Shown here: positions 36,307 to 49,506 of the stretch, in pieces
Position numbering within the stretch: position 1 is the stretch's first letter
Layout of the letters: each line of letters starts with the position of its first letter
Source: Himantopus leucocephalus
Lineage: Eukaryota; Chordata; Aves; Charadriiformes; Recurvirostridae
Assembly: GCA_003993805.1 (NCBI GenBank)
Contig: RSEF01000006.1
Span: 22,707,676-22,771,675, forward strand
Direction: 5' to 3'
Length of the DNA stretch: 64,000 bases
The notes under the pieces: model-generated
Told to the model about the DNA's origin: nothing
What the model saw: the letters and a program-made list of their open reading frames with translations, nothing else
The model's database searches: none
Translations under genes and position numbers: made by a program

Positions 36307-39300
36307 AAAAGTTAATGGAGCTGCACCATTTTACAGAGACAAAGAATTTGTCTTTCATGTCCATTACTCAGCACTTTTTTCTTATTTTTTTCAGTTGACC
36401 TGTGTAAATTCATGTCGAACTAGCTTTCCTTTGAAGATTTTATTCCATGTATTACTGTACTGAGATACAGAAGGCCTGTTGACTCCTCACATTAAATTTG
36501 TGTTGCAAAACTATTTCAATTTTCTAAAAGCATCAATGCCATCCTTGTCACTAGCTAATGCCAAACAGATATGCTTGGCAATAGGGTCTTTGCACTAACA
36601 TGTTTGTGTCCCTCATTAATTCAGATGTAATCATTCACTACATCTTCATTCCCATATTTCTCCTCCTCTGTGTCTCTGAGGTTTTTTGGTAATTAGAGGG
36701 TTGGAATTATGAATTCTCATAGTCTTGTGGGGCTTTTTTACCTTCTTTTTCTCACCTCATCTTTAAGCAGAATTTTATTCTCATGTCTATTCTTGCCCTG
36801 GAGGTCTGTACAACCTCCCTAGTGCTATCCTTATTCTTTTTCCTATCTAGTAGTTTAATCCCAGATTGATTCATTATATTTCTCCAAGGCTCACTATAGC
36901 AATTTTTCAGTTCTGATTTTTCTCCTGATACGGACAGCTCTACTTTCCCCTCTGTCTCTTTCATGTTTTTGTCTTCCAGAAAGTCTGGAAGCCCTGTGTT
37001 TAGAATTAATATCATTCCTTGGGAATAAATCATGTTTCTCATGTAAGTACTACACTGCCGTGCATTTGATTACCAGATGCTCATATTCTGAATATCATAT
37101 TACTGTAATGGCATCTCCAGAAACAGTATCCTAGTTACACACTGGATGTAGAGGCACCCCATGAATATTTTATAACACTACTCATGGAAGTTTCTCCTAA
37201 AGTGTCTTTTATAGCTTATTTTCATGGTGAATCAAATGTCCCATTGTTGAGCAAGTTCTTTTTAACCACTATCTCTGGTTCTATTAGTTCTCAGCTCTTA
37301 TTGCTCCGGTATAAATAATTATACACTCTTTTTCTCCTTGGGAGAGTATCTCTAAAAAGGGCCTTATTGTTACTGTTTTGGTCAGGATCTGAACTTTCTA
37401 AAGGACAGTGGGAATTCTAGTTTTGGGCAGTGGAAATTTTGTTAACTAACTGAACTAGTGAGTCCTTATAGTTCAGTGTCATAACTTAAATAGCAGGCAG
37501 TGTCAGATGCTTGATTGGAGAGTGAAACAGTTGTTCAAAGGGAAAGCTTTGTATTTTTAAAAAACATGTCAAGGGCTAACTGGCTTACTTTTTGACATGA
37601 AGCATATCTACTATTTATACATTAATATTTTTTATTTTTTTGGACTGCTCTCTAACTTCTCCTGATGCCTTTTAGAAAAGAGTATTTAATTCATTGTATT
37701 CATCTTTGAAGTGTATGTGGAAGGTGTGAATTGACATGCATATCCCAAATCCAAGTATATTAAAATTAATTCCTGTCTCCAACAGTTTAGGAGGTATAGC
37801 TCTCTCCCACCATCAAATTATTCCATATGACATGAGGCGTGTTTTTCACTGATTTCTTCTTGCTGCAAAACTCAATTATTTGAAATTGTAGAAGATTTAA
37901 TTCTATTTATTCTCTTTGCAGCTGAATGATTTCAAAGCCTTGGTTCTCTGAAGTTTTAGGTTGTATGTACTTTCAACACTTCTATCAATTGGAAAACTTA
38001 TTCCTAAAAGTGTATTAGCGATGAAAGATTTAATGGCTAAACCTTTCAAATAGTAAAACCTTGGGTTTACTGTTTTACAGCTTGGTTCTGGAGTAAGATT
38101 TGGACCAGCAGACTGGAAGGAACCACAGTCTCCTTAAATTCTTTATTTTGATTCTTCTTTTAGAATATCTGGAATTGAAGGAAATTTTAGCTTGTAAACC
38201 AACTGTGGAGTAGAACATAAACTGTAGATGAATAGTGAGCTGAACCCATTGTGGTTTCCTTTTAATGGCTAACATTTAATTAGAATCTGCTTGTTATCAA
38301 TCACAATTGCTAACACCTGAATCTGTGGGGGACAAAGACATAACTTTCCTACCATTAAAATTTAAACTGCTTTCACTTTATAGTATTTTATATAGTGGGG
38401 TGCTTTTCATTTTTACTAAGATGTCTACAAGTTTTTGACATTTTAATCAAAATAACTTAATTTACTAAAATGTTGAGGAAAAAAGTTTTGGTGAAAAAGT
38501 CTTTGTGGAAATAGCAATAAATGTTTAATTAAAAATGTAAACTTTAAGGAAAACTGTATACATAACAGAAAATACTGGAGACATGGACAGGTTTAACTAA
38601 TTTTCAGGGGGAAAAAAATTATTAGAGTGTAGACCCTGAAAACCCTTACATACATAGTGGCAAGAGAGCTAGAACGAAAAATTACAAGTTTGAAATATTC
38701 AAAGCTCACCTTTATATATAAATTAATAAACAAGAACCATTATAATTAATGAAAAAAAGATTAACTTTTTTCCCAAAAGATTATATAATTCTTTGATTTA
38801 TTTTTTTTATTTTTATATTATCCTTAGATTTAAGAAAAGATTTGACAGTAATGCCTAGAGCATCTCAAGAACTCAAACAGAATCAGTACTGATACTTGTC
38901 CAAATGTTATCTCAAGTAGGGAGTTGAGAGCTATGAGTAAACATGGAATGCTGCCCCAACAGCATGAACACAAAGTGAAGGACATCCCTAAGTTACAGAG
39001 AGGCTGGATCTGCTTGTGAGGATGCTTCACATTATTCTATTACATGACACAGTTCTACTTTGTGTAGAAGGTTCCCGTAACCATCTTTATGACACATTCA
39101 TTGTGGACATTTAGGACAAAGCGAGACTAACAGCATCGACCTAGAATATAGGTTCTGCTGCTGCCTGAAGCTCTTACTGAAATGTGGTGAAACAAAGATT
39201 GCAAGGATTCTGAGTCCCTGAAGAGCAGGGATTGGGCTGAGACCATGGTGTTCCTGTCCATCCACTTACTTTTAAATTATTTCTGATCAAGATGCTGTTT

Positions 39301-39895
39301 TTTTCAAAACAGAAAAAAATCCTGAACCAGATAATCAGTGTCCTATTATCACGGGAAAAGGTATTCTTTGACATGTTTTTCCTCAGTAATCAGCAGAAGG
39401 GAAAAAGAAAATATCTTATCAGAAATTACACATAGTTTACACCATGTAAAAATTGGATTCCTGGAATGAAGTAAATTCACATTTTCCTGATGTGATTATC
39501 AGAAATGTTTCTAGTATCTCATTCAGAATTTCATTTCTTCATCCTCACATTCTGCTGTGTCATTTGCCACCACTCAGGAGCACAGCTAAGGGCATAGAAA
39601 AGAAGACTAAATCTGATGCTCAGCTCACCCATAAACTCAATTGCAAACTCAACATCAGAAAAGTTCTCTTGAGTAATTCAGAGGCAGCTACTTTCTGCAG
39701 TAGGTTTTCCATCTCTGGCAATGGGCAGTCATACAGATTATATTTTTCCTTTGGAGCAGTAACTCTTGAAATGGAGTAAGTACCAAGAGAATGCAGATTC
39801 ATAGCCTGAGTTTTTTGCATTTTTTTCCTATTTCAAAAATTTAAATGAAAAGTACTATTTTCAGCATTTCCTTTTAATTTATAGCAGTTCTTCAC
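36307..39895. other. Unique AT-rich non-coding DNA, no gene seen
   Basis: Open frames of 96 codons (36752-37042, minus) and 108 codons (39453-39779, plus) have no recognisable domains. A strong acceptor-like tract ends at 36979, and a 75-nt open segment at 39701-39775 lies between ctttctgcag and gtaagt. Neither peptide is recognised. Confidence 0.5.
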
Positions 39896-39995
39896 CAGGA
39901 TAATACATACCAAATTATTTACTTCAGAGGATTGAGAGGATTACTTAGTTAATGTTTAAAAAGCACTTTGAAGATAAAAAGCACTATTGAGCTCC
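39896..39995 (+). mobile_element. SINE-tail-like relic (MIR/Deu type)
   Basis: 'ggataatacatacc..', 'gaggattgagaggattactt', 'agttaatgtttaaaaagcac' and 'tttgaagataaaaagcacta' follow the 3' region of MIR/Deu-type amniote SINEs ('..gaggattaattagttaatgtttgtaaagcactttgaagatgaaaagcgcta..'). The family assignment within this group is uncertain. Confidence 0.5.
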
Positions 39996-40144
39996 TTAAG
40001 ACTTACTGAATAGTTAATTATCTAAAGGTTCCATTCTCCCCCCTACAGGTTATTTTGACATAGGGGAGAGTGAACTCTGAGCTTCATACTATGACTTTGA
40101 AAGCCAGGCTTTTTAAATATTATTGGTTTCAAAAATTTGCTTTT

Positions 40145-40205
40145 TTAGTGGCCTGAATCTGATCCCTTTGAAATCAATGGCAAAAGTCCAACAGGTTCCA
40201 CTGAA
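40145..40205. repeat. Fragment of an abundant sauropsid repeat
   Basis: 'gcctgaatctgatccctttg' followed by 'aaatcaatggcaaaagtcc' resembles the 'ctgatcc..gaagtcaatggcaaaactcc' repeat that is frequent in reptile and bird DNA. It is recognised by pattern only and no family name is offered. Confidence 0.35.
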
Positions 40206-40285
40206 GCATGATGTAGCTGTTTTGATAAACAAGTTGAAACAATGGTTAGAACCCCTATCCCCATTATTTACATTTTGACTTAGTT

Positions 40286-40352
40286 TGTATATATGTATAT
40301 GTGTATATACATACATACAAATATACACTCACATTCACATACATATATATGT
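40286..40352. repeat. Cryptic (TA/TG/CA)n simple repeat
   Basis: Alternating purine-pyrimidine runs (tatatgtatatgtg, acatacataca, catacatatatatg) over about 65 bases. It accounts for the repetitive YIYMYV-type minus-strand frames across it. Confidence 0.85.
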
Positions 40353-42249
40353 AATTAGACACACAGCCCAGTGGTTGCTTGCAGATGAGTAAGTTGTGTT
40401 TTTCAATTTGGGACTTCAGGTATATGGAACTCATTCCTTCGTAAAGAGCCACTTCTAGAGACTCACACTGACTTTGCTGGGAAGCTCCACAAGCAAAATG
40501 GATCCCATTACAAGGTCTGAACAGAACAGATGAATGATCTTAGCAACAGCGTGGAAAAAAGCTCAGAGAAGGCTCCACCTGGCTTCTGTACTCTGGCTGC
40601 CTCACAGCTAACACAGATACTTCATATGAAGAAATGGAGAAAAAGGAAAGAGTTTCTGAGCCCAGCATTCGAAGTCAGTCCTTGTCCACAACAGAATCAT
40701 TGAAGGTAATTACCAGTCCTTCCTTCAGTATCTTAACTGCCAAAAACATCCCAGTGATCAGTGTAAGGTAAAAGTTACTCCATTGGCTGAGGACAGGAAT
40801 CTCCCTTTGGACTAAATAGTTTGGGAAAAACTGTTGGACGCATATCAGATCTTTACTGTAGAAGACACCAGTCCTCCAAACACCAACACATACACTTAAT
40901 TTTGTGAACATTAAATACCTCTTGATTCTGGTATGACTGATTAGGAGTCAGATGTTAAGTATTTGTTAATACTAGCATAATTATGGGTTAAATTCATCAA
41001 TATATGCCATTTGAGGAAAAAGTCATGAGAGTTATATATTTAACTGGAGTTCATAATTGATTCCTCCTGAAGATAAAGAACAGTATCTCAACCTGAACTC
41101 ATTTAAATTTGACCTTTTAACGTGCTACAGCAGCATACTATCTTATGCTTTTAGCTGTGTTGGCTCTTAAATCAGGGTCTAGATGTAAAAGGTCATGCTG
41201 AATTCTTGAGTTACATTTTTAACAAGAACCACTTTTAAGTTTTTTCATGGTTAAAACCAAGAACATGCAAGGATTGTAAGAGGAAAGAGTAAAGGAGTGA
41301 GAAGGCATTTCATTAACAAATTGGTCTTTGTATACCCTATTCTGTTTGCAAGCATACACTAACCTGATGATAGGAAGCACAGCTAAAAAAGTGCTGGTTA
41401 AAATACAATGCTATGAAATTAAAACTTAGTTGATCTTCCTAGTGAGAATGTAAATCTTGCGTTAAAAAAAATGAATGTTTGGCCCATGTATATCAGACAT
41501 TTCCAAAGTACAGAAGTTAATTATAAGTTTATGGGTTTATGCTTCTAAAATATTCCTCTCCCACAGGATCTCATGAAATATGTGTGTGTTTACAGGAAAT
41601 TGTGGAAATAGTGACTCATCTTTTCAATAATTTACACAGGATAATTTCTTGAAAAGCAAGATCAGCAGGGGCTTTTTTTCCTCATTGCAAAGGATTTGGT
41701 TAACTACCTCTGGATCCTCTCAAAACAAGGAGAATTTTCAAAGTAGAATCTAAGTGATGTTTGCTCTTTGGCAATACAGTTTTATTGCTAATTGCTCCAG
41801 TCATCTAAACCATAGTCTCATATTTGTTACTAGGATTTTTCAAAACTTCGTTTGTGACTGGTGTTATATTTTCCAAACACTGTTGTATGTAAATGTCACA
41901 AAATGTTCCCATAGAAATCAGTCAAGTTTCTCCAGCTCTTCTTGGGGTGTTTGTACCTACTCTCTGTAGGCCATGGTGGTTTGTTAAATCTGATGTGAGA
42001 GATTGAAGGCAAGTGATGGTCAATGTTTCTAAAAAGTGGTCAAAACCTAAATTAAACATTCTATCCTCAAATACTGCAAAAAGGAATTGAATGATGTCAC
42101 CGAGGGAAATGGAACACTAAACATTGTGACACTGCTAAGTTCAATTTAAGTGGACCAAGCAACAAGTAGGCTGTGTCCAAAAAAGCTTTTCACACGCGTA
42201 CACACAGTTAACTGAAACCCACCCCAGTTACCAGCTCAGTGAAGCCCAG
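40353..42249. other. Unique non-coding DNA, nothing recognised
   Basis: No gene-like frame or repeat. A 39-nt segment at 40729-40767 has a strong acceptor tract and a gtaaaa donor but is open in two frames, so it is uninformative. Confidence 0.5.
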
Positions 42250-42800
42250 GGGAAGGTGACACTCCCTCTGACCAGCCTCTGTGTCAAGCTCTTGGGCAGA
42301 GGCTCAGCACCGATGCATAGCAGTTCCACTCTACTTCTACACTGTGTTGGATGTCCACATAACAACGTTCCCCACCCCTCCAGCCTCTACTGCCAAATCT
42401 CTTTAGAGCCAGATGTTGACACAAGCTGCCAATCAGATCGCAGGACAGCCTTCCAGCAGTTTCAGGTACCATTCTCCTGTCAGTTGTTGATCCATGGCCC
42501 ACACCAAGGCTCATTATGCTCAGATCCTCTTTGCATTGTCATGTCAGCCATGGCCCATCATGCACAGGCCTCGTTTGCAGCGTCCTCTTGGCCATGGCTC
42601 ATTATACTCAGTCACTCAGCCCTCGGTCAAGGCAAAGCCATGATGTTACCACATCAAATGAGGGATATTTTCTACATACCTCCACTCAAAGTAAGCATTT
42701 ATTCCTGTCAGGTGGTAGTTTATGAAACTCTGATGGTTTTCTATATCATGTTTCTGCATTCCAAATACTGGAGCTGCCTGTGGGTGGTCTAGTCCATGAT
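42250..42800. other. GC-richer block with a 178-codon open frame
   Basis: The longest open frame in the window (42256-42792, plus) lies in a locally C-rich stretch. Its peptide begins with a Ser/Leu/His-rich part, has no recognisable domain and no clear homologue that I know. Three copies of ccatggcyc occur at 42492, 42548 and 42592, suggesting a decayed local repeat. A second plus-strand frame (42516-42725) and a minus-strand frame (42284-42514) overlap it, as expected in C-rich DNA. It may be an unclassified insertion; a good acceptor tract before 42391 and gtacca after 42472 would also allow an exon. Coding is not demonstrated. Confidence 0.35.
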
Positions 42801-45336
42801 GTAAGACCTATTTGGATTCCTTCAGTTCACAACTGAAAACCATAGCTCCAAGGGGAATAGGAATAACATATAAGAATATGGATATGATGCCATTTTTCCT
42901 CAGCTGCATCCCCTATTGCAGGAGCTGTAAGAAGAAAGGACATAGAGTCACCACAACAGATAAAACATACCTTCAGGATATTGTTATAATGATGTCAGGA
43001 ATATAATGAGCTCTTTCAAGTATTTCTTTTAGACAGCCCTGTAGAACCTAACAATATTTTCATAATGAAGTAAATTCAGGAGCTTTGTTGCTAAAAAATA
43101 GAGCAGGTTCTTGCAAATGCTCAAACATAACATGATGTCCAGCATAATGAATATGTTAAACGAATAGCCACAGGATACAGAAAATGTTCTACAAGTCTGC
43201 TTCATTAATCTTCTAAGAGAGTGAGAATCTGCTACAAGACTGGAATTTTCTTTTGGGATTTTTCTAATTTAAAGCTCATTGTAGTCTTCATTTCATTCTG
43301 AGACTGCAAATAGTAGCTAATGAAATTTGACCTTATAGACAGAGGGCGAAGTAAATAATATTAGTACTCATCGATTAAAAAAGCAAAACCAGTAACCATG
43401 CATTTTAAATGTATGTAGAAAGTACATTTCTGAACTGCAGAAGTATTTTAAAATCTTGCAGTGACCTGTATGACCTTCTCATCAATATGCCCCACATGAA
43501 TAATGCAGCCACCCCAAACTCATGCCATTAAAAATCGTAATAATTGTCTGACATGCACATGCAACATTACACTGGGGATCAATTTGGCCCAGAGCATTCC
43601 ATTAAAACACAAAGTGAGTTTCAAATGTATATGTTAAAATGAAACATCAGCTATAATGAAAAAGGAAGCAGAAGAGTGGGCTTTAGGTATTAGTATGCAT
43701 TTTCCTTTAGAGAACATTTTGCCACGCTTGTACTACGCATAATGGCATTCCATATTTGATGTACAATCAATCCACATTTTATTTTACTTTTAAAATTATC
43801 CTATGAAAAGTACAAGGCAATCAATGTACTGTGCTTGAGCGAGATGGTGGTATTATTTGAATTGCTATTGCCATTTAATATTTAGTTTTCAATAAAGCCT
43901 TGATTATGGTCCATTGTATTAGCTACCATACAAGTACTTAGGAAAATGTGGTCCCTAATCTAAAGTTCAGAATCTCTATTTGAATTATGAAGCTTTGGTC
44001 AGCTTGGAAAAAGACAGGTAAACACATTGGAGCGGCCTGCTTATTATTTGTTCTTCGTGTGTTGCCCCTGAACATTCAGAGATTGAGATCACTCCACCAT
44101 CGTGGCATTCCCTTGTCAGTTCATATAGCAGGATACCTAAGAAATTATTGTATTGGAATTAATATTTTTAAGTGATTCTGAAGACCTTTGACACTGCACG
44201 ATAGAGTATTGGACTTTACATAGCTTAAAAAGATTGCCTTCATAATACTCTGCAGAGTTCAGCCCTTACTTTAGCAGAGAGGAATTCAGTCACAGCTAGA
44301 TGAAAACTAAAAAACTACGAGTGGGTGTGTTTGCCTTTTACCAAGCACAAAATCTGCCCCCATAGAAGTCATTGATGTGAAAAGTGTATTCCAAAGCAAG
44401 ACTGGATCAATGATTGGAGAAGGTCATTTAAGACTTTGAAAATCCTGGACGTGTTTTCACTTGACCAAAGGGTTCTATTAGTGCATTTATGTAACTTTAC
44501 TGGGGTTACCAGTGAGGAAAATGGTTGTCCCTAACACCAGATGCACATGAAATTTTTAATGTGTCTGTGAAAGTATTGTGAGGCAGACTTAATCCCAGAA
44601 GACAAAAAATGTATCCTTTGGATTCCTATGTCTATAATGCCATCGTGGCTACTGTCTACATAGGTATTTTAAAATCTCAAATATTATCAATGCATTTATT
44701 GCATAAAATGAAGACCTACATTTATGCACTGTTCCGCACTGTAAGGTATTTATTAGTTGAAGGAGGCAGCCAATGCTTCACAACTTGCCAGTCTGTGTGA
44801 AGGTTTAAAGACATTTGTATTAAAGTAATGAGTTGAGGTCCTGGTACACGTGCTGCAACTAATTTTACGTAGCCTTACAGTTTTACGTTAAAACCAAATT
44901 TTTAGTCCGCTTTTTCTGCATTGACTAAAACAAATTTACTCTTTCATTTCTTTGCTTCCTTCTCCAAATGAGAATATAATAAACAATTTAATAATTTTCT
45001 GACAGAAAAAGAGCAGATTTTATGTAATAAAACAATAAAAAATTGTTCTTTTCCAGGCTAATATGGTGCACACTAGATTTCAGCCTGTGGTGGATTCTGT
45101 AGCAAAGTGGTAAACGGGGATTTGGAAGAGAAATACTGACAGGTCTGTTACTAGCATTGTAATATTGTTGAATATGAAAAGTTTCTGCAAGTTTCCATCG
45201 TATATAATTACAGCACTTACAAAAGCATTTCCCAACACAGAAAAAGGCTAAACTTAGTAGCAGCCAGCCTGTCATTCTGCCTCCTTTTTCAGCATTCCTG
45301 CTTTTCTTGGAGGTCATTTTTAATGAGTATGTAAAA
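42801..45336. other. Unique non-coding DNA, possible conserved element
   Basis: No gene-like frame. The part at about 43480-43900 is complex unique sequence without low-complexity runs and is a candidate conserved non-coding element by appearance only. Confidence 0.45.
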
Positions 45337-45385
45337 GCACCTGAAAAATCAGGTGCATAAATTAACTACCAATTAAGGTAGTTAA
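45337..45385. repeat. Two adjacent perfect hairpins
   Basis: The first has gcacctga at 45337-45344 pairing exactly with tcaggtgc at 45349-45356 (8 bp, loop aaaa). Five bases later ttaactacc at 45362-45370 pairs exactly with ggtagttaa at 45377-45385 (9 bp, loop aattaa). A run of As follows. The two stems are independent and perfect. Confidence 0.85.
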
Positions 45386-47731
45386 AAAAAAAAAATTTAA
45401 TTACTAGTTTCTATATATAAGTCCACTCATTATCATCCAGTATGGCTGCATGTTTATCACATAGCAATTACTGAGGCTCCAAAGAAAAGTGATGTTTTCA
45501 TTGTGTTGCAGTCCTGAAACTGGATATAACATGAAGCAAAAGAATTTGCTTTCAAATTTATATGTCAGTGGGTACAGTTGAAAGAATGCTATCAAGATTT
45601 AATACAGCGAGTCCTTAATTATTTCTGTAAAACATTATCTCCCCCCGCCCTTAATATCACTGTCTGGAGTGGCTGTTGACCTAGTTTTCAATTAATTGCA
45701 ATGAGAATAAAAAATTGCCTTTAAAACAGTGAATTTTTTCACTGGGTTACCCATGACGGATGAAATGGTGAATTCATAATTGATAAACTTTGTTGCCACC
45801 ATCAATAGTGAACTGGCATTATTACCCAAAATCTTACAAAACAACAATGAAATCAGAAAACATACAGAATGTTTTGAATAGGACTCCGTAGAAAATATCA
45901 CAATTGTTTATAAGACCAAAAGAAATTTAATATGCCTATGTATTTGGGTATTAACACACTAATTATCCTGTGAAATATTATCAGGTAATAGCCATGTATT
46001 TTAGGCAATTTTGGTGGGGTTTGACTGAGTAGCATGATCAATATTTGGCATTACACCCATAAAACAAGGGGAAATGTTTTTCTTTCCATCAGACAAAGAA
46101 CAGAAAATAATAAGGTGAAGAAAAAAATGAGGTAAAAAAGATCCATTTACTGTAAACAATCTCAGTCCAACGAATCACAGACTAGATACAACAAAGAGCG
46201 TAGATGCTTACAGTTGCAATTTAGATGCCTGGACTACAGAGTGGAATCCAGAAACGTTAAGTGAAATGCCATGGATATTTGCAAGACCTAAAAGGTAAGC
46301 TATGAGCCTCCAAGTGGAATCCCGATTTGATGAGTGAATTAGCCAAGAAAGAAATGCTGAGAAGGTGAATATAATTTCTAACCTTTCATAACTGTCCACT
46401 AAGGACCAACAACCAGTATCCCTCTCAACTATATAGCCATTTAATCTTTCTTTTGAAAATTTCAGGTAGGTTTACTCTTTGCTTAAAATTTAACTGCTGG
46501 AGTCAAACAAAAAGACGACAACATGGTGGTGACTATTCCTTTTATATAACAAGCTTTGGTCCAATTCTTCAGTTATCTTCTGGGAACTTAAGTCCCACTG
46601 AAACCCAGGAGAATTATGTACCTAATTACTATTGTTAATATGATGGCTAGAAGTCAGAACACTACTCAGAATGTTTAAGACCTAAAATGAAGGTCCTCCT
46701 CCTCCTGAGGGGATTCAAACGCTGTATTCTCAGAGTCTGAGCTAGTCCTGCATACACCCAGAGTCAAAATACCAGTCACCCATGTGTAGAGTTTAGCTAC
46801 CATCAGGTGATATCAGGATTTTATAGCGGTATTAGCTTCATCAATTTTGAATCAAATTGATCATGGTGGTTCAAGAATTTTAATGCCAATAAGACACACA
46901 GATGGAAACTAAAGTCAGCAGATGGTAAATACTCTCAAGTACCTGTAACCTCTCTGTTGTGCATCCAAGCATAATTCCTTCTACTTTTTTTTTTCAGAAA
47001 CGTCTCTCAAAGTAAACATTATTAGAGCAAATGGATAGCAATTAGGTTGCTACTGACATCGCAGAATACGGGATACCTGCATATAATTTAAGTAATATAC
47101 AGACTGTAACTTATAGCATTAGAGACATTTACTATATGCATTTCATTCAGCACTGTAATAGCTATGGACTGCATTCAGCACTTGCTATCAACATTAGCCA
47201 CAGCTAACTGAATGTTATTTGTCTCTTTCCATTTCATTATTCACCATCGTTTGTTGTTGGTACCTATGCTATTAGCACCACATGAATCACCTTAAAGTAA
47301 TTTAATCAGCCAAGTTCTCCTGTCACTTAATATCGGTCAACTCAGGCTGCATCAGTGTAAAGTGAAAGCATAATTTAGCTCAATGACGGAAAATTAAAGG
47401 AGATGATGCTTGTAATATAGATTGCATTCTTATTGTTTGGACTTCAAGTTGGTTGCCCTTTAGTAGGTCTTTTATCCTGTGTCACTCACATTGATGCCAA
47501 GGGTTAACAGTAGCCATTAGTAGCCATTAGTGCAATATGGCTCATAGATACCACCTACTCCCAACTCTCAGACCAGCTATTATTTCCCATAAAATCACTT
47601 TTAAGTATGCAAGTCAAGCATGCCAGTACTGTCATGCTTAGTCGTGGACAGTCTGTTATCTGCAAATACATAATAAATATTCAGGACTTTGTTTCAAAAA
47701 AATCAATGTATATATTTTTTATTATTCTTAG

Positions 47732-47828
47732 TGCTTTCCATATAGCTGGATAAAAGAAGGACTGAAGACAGAAATACGTGAGAAGATCAAGGAAGAAAGC
47801 AACATAAGTCAGAATTCTATACAGGCTG
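47732..47828 (+). other. Candidate 97-nt exon, weak evidence
   Basis: A T-rich tract ending in attcttag precedes, and ctg|gtaagc follows. Only one of the three frames is open, giving 32 codons with a charged middle (IKEGLKTEIREKIKEES). No ATG-initiated frame covers it. It ends in phase 1, which would join in frame to the segment at 49434-49506. The peptide is not recognised. Chance splice-like pairs of this length are expected several times per 64 kb, so this is a hypothesis only. Confidence 0.18.
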
Positions 47829-48794
47829 GTAAGCTTACAAGATGTCATATGATGAAATTTGTATGTAAGACTTTATTCATTAATGTGAGAGGTTATCCAG
47901 TGGTTTGTTGGAAAAAAAATTGTGAAGAAGACCTTAGACACCACACAGCCACATTATGTAATAACTTTTTACAGTTCATTTATGGACTTGTATAGAGACC
48001 TGTACACTGCAAAATACAGTGAAAGATACACATGATTCCTCTCTACTTTGACCTTTGATCTGCCAAAAAGACAGTGAAAAATGACACTTTGCACCAGGTA
48101 GCTAACTCCTTGGTTGGTTAGGGTTGTTCCTGCCCTTTCCTGCAGGTGTTGTATTTCAGGTGCTGAATCTGCAGTACTGAGCAATTTCTGTTGCTTTTGG
48201 CTATAAAGTGATTGGCAAACAACCAAGCCCATGAGGCATTTTTCATAAACTGTTGAGGTTTTTTTTAACCTTTAAAACCTGGAAGGCAACGTCACAGGGA
48301 GGTGGGATTTTGAAAGCATGGTGCCATAGATGAACAAAATTTACCCCAAAGACATTATGCAGATGTTTTACACCCAGATATATATATAGGTATATAGCAT
48401 TTAAATAGTATATGTTCTATGTAAGTAACTGCAAATTATTATGTGATGAATAAAAGTAAATAGGGCATCGTTAAAGAGTAAGCTTTTGACCAAACAGCAG
48501 CTTATTTTGTTATTGTTTCTCTAAGTACACTAGAGACACTGATAGTACTTAGATATTTAATATTGGTTTTTACTTGGACAATTTACACAAAGGACACTTA
48601 ATTTGTGAGACAATTGGGGCATCAACAGTTCATATTCATTTAAATTAGTCTAAACAATGATATTATGGAGTCAGTGATTTAAAAGATAAAGAAAACCATT
48701 TCTTCTCTTAATAGTTTTCTGTAGAGAATCTTGATGAAAATTAGACCCAAACATTTCCTGAGAGCAAAGTGTTTTACTTATTATTCCCTTTGGA

Positions 48795-48812
48795 TTTTTT
48801 TTTTTTTTTTTT
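48795..48812. repeat. Poly(T) 18-mer
   Basis: Uninterrupted T18 between tttgga and gtagac. Confidence 0.9.
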
Positions 48813-49433
48813 GTAGACAGGAATAAATACATATGGTCACTTTAATTTGTTTTTCTGTTCCAAAGCTGTCTGTCAGTTTTGGGCAGTAGAGACCGTTAGG
48901 CAGATGACCAGCACCTTCATTGCATTTTTGTGATCACATAGCACGACCCAGGATATTAAAGGGATACGAAGCAGAGAAGCTGAAGAGGCATGGTAGGTGA
49001 GGGATTTTCCCAGCAGACTTCTGGGAAAATAAGACCAAAGTACTAGAAAGAAGCTGTCAGGATATCAAAGTAATTTTCTGGGGTTTGTCAGTGTCTTTAG
49101 GAATACAATTCTCATAGTTCTTGTAAACAGGAGAGAAAAATGTCAGTTTAATTTATTTCCACATCAGTCCTTGTGCACAGGTAATCCTCTCTGCCTAAGG
49201 TTTTTGTGAGTTTTTTTGAAATAGTTAATCTTAGTCCTTCTGAACTCTCTGCTTCATATAAAATACAAGTGCAAGACCTATGTTTATTTTTGTGATAGGA
49301 AGTACAGTATTCTCTTTGCTTAAGGATGACGATTTTATCTGTATGTTTTATCTTTATATGCAGTAGCAAAGAAAATTGTGTAGAAGGAAAGAATAGAATG
49401 TGGAAGATGCATATCATTCTACTGATTCTGCAG

Positions 49434-49506
49434 CTCCAGATGGTAGAATACTGCAAATGATACAAACTCAGATGCAGAATCTGAAAAGGAAGCATTTCCT
49501 TACCAG
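49434..49506 (+). other. Candidate 73-nt exon, weak evidence
   Basis: Flanked by gattctgcag and gtatgc. The frame that fits the preceding candidate (47732-47828) is open, giving a Gln- and Lys-rich helix-like peptide (RILQMIQTQMQNLKRK) suited to a short coiled coil. The end phase is 2. The protein family is not recognised. Evidence beyond splice signals and phase is absent. Confidence 0.17.

Noticed and set aside
36980..37042. 63-nt segment after a very strong acceptor tract
   Set aside because: Only one frame is open and its phase is incompatible with the flanking candidates; treated as a decoy.
45337..45394. Double hairpin plus A run as a bacterial-type terminator
   Set aside because: The surroundings are vertebrate repeats and unique AT-rich DNA, so rho-independent termination does not apply.
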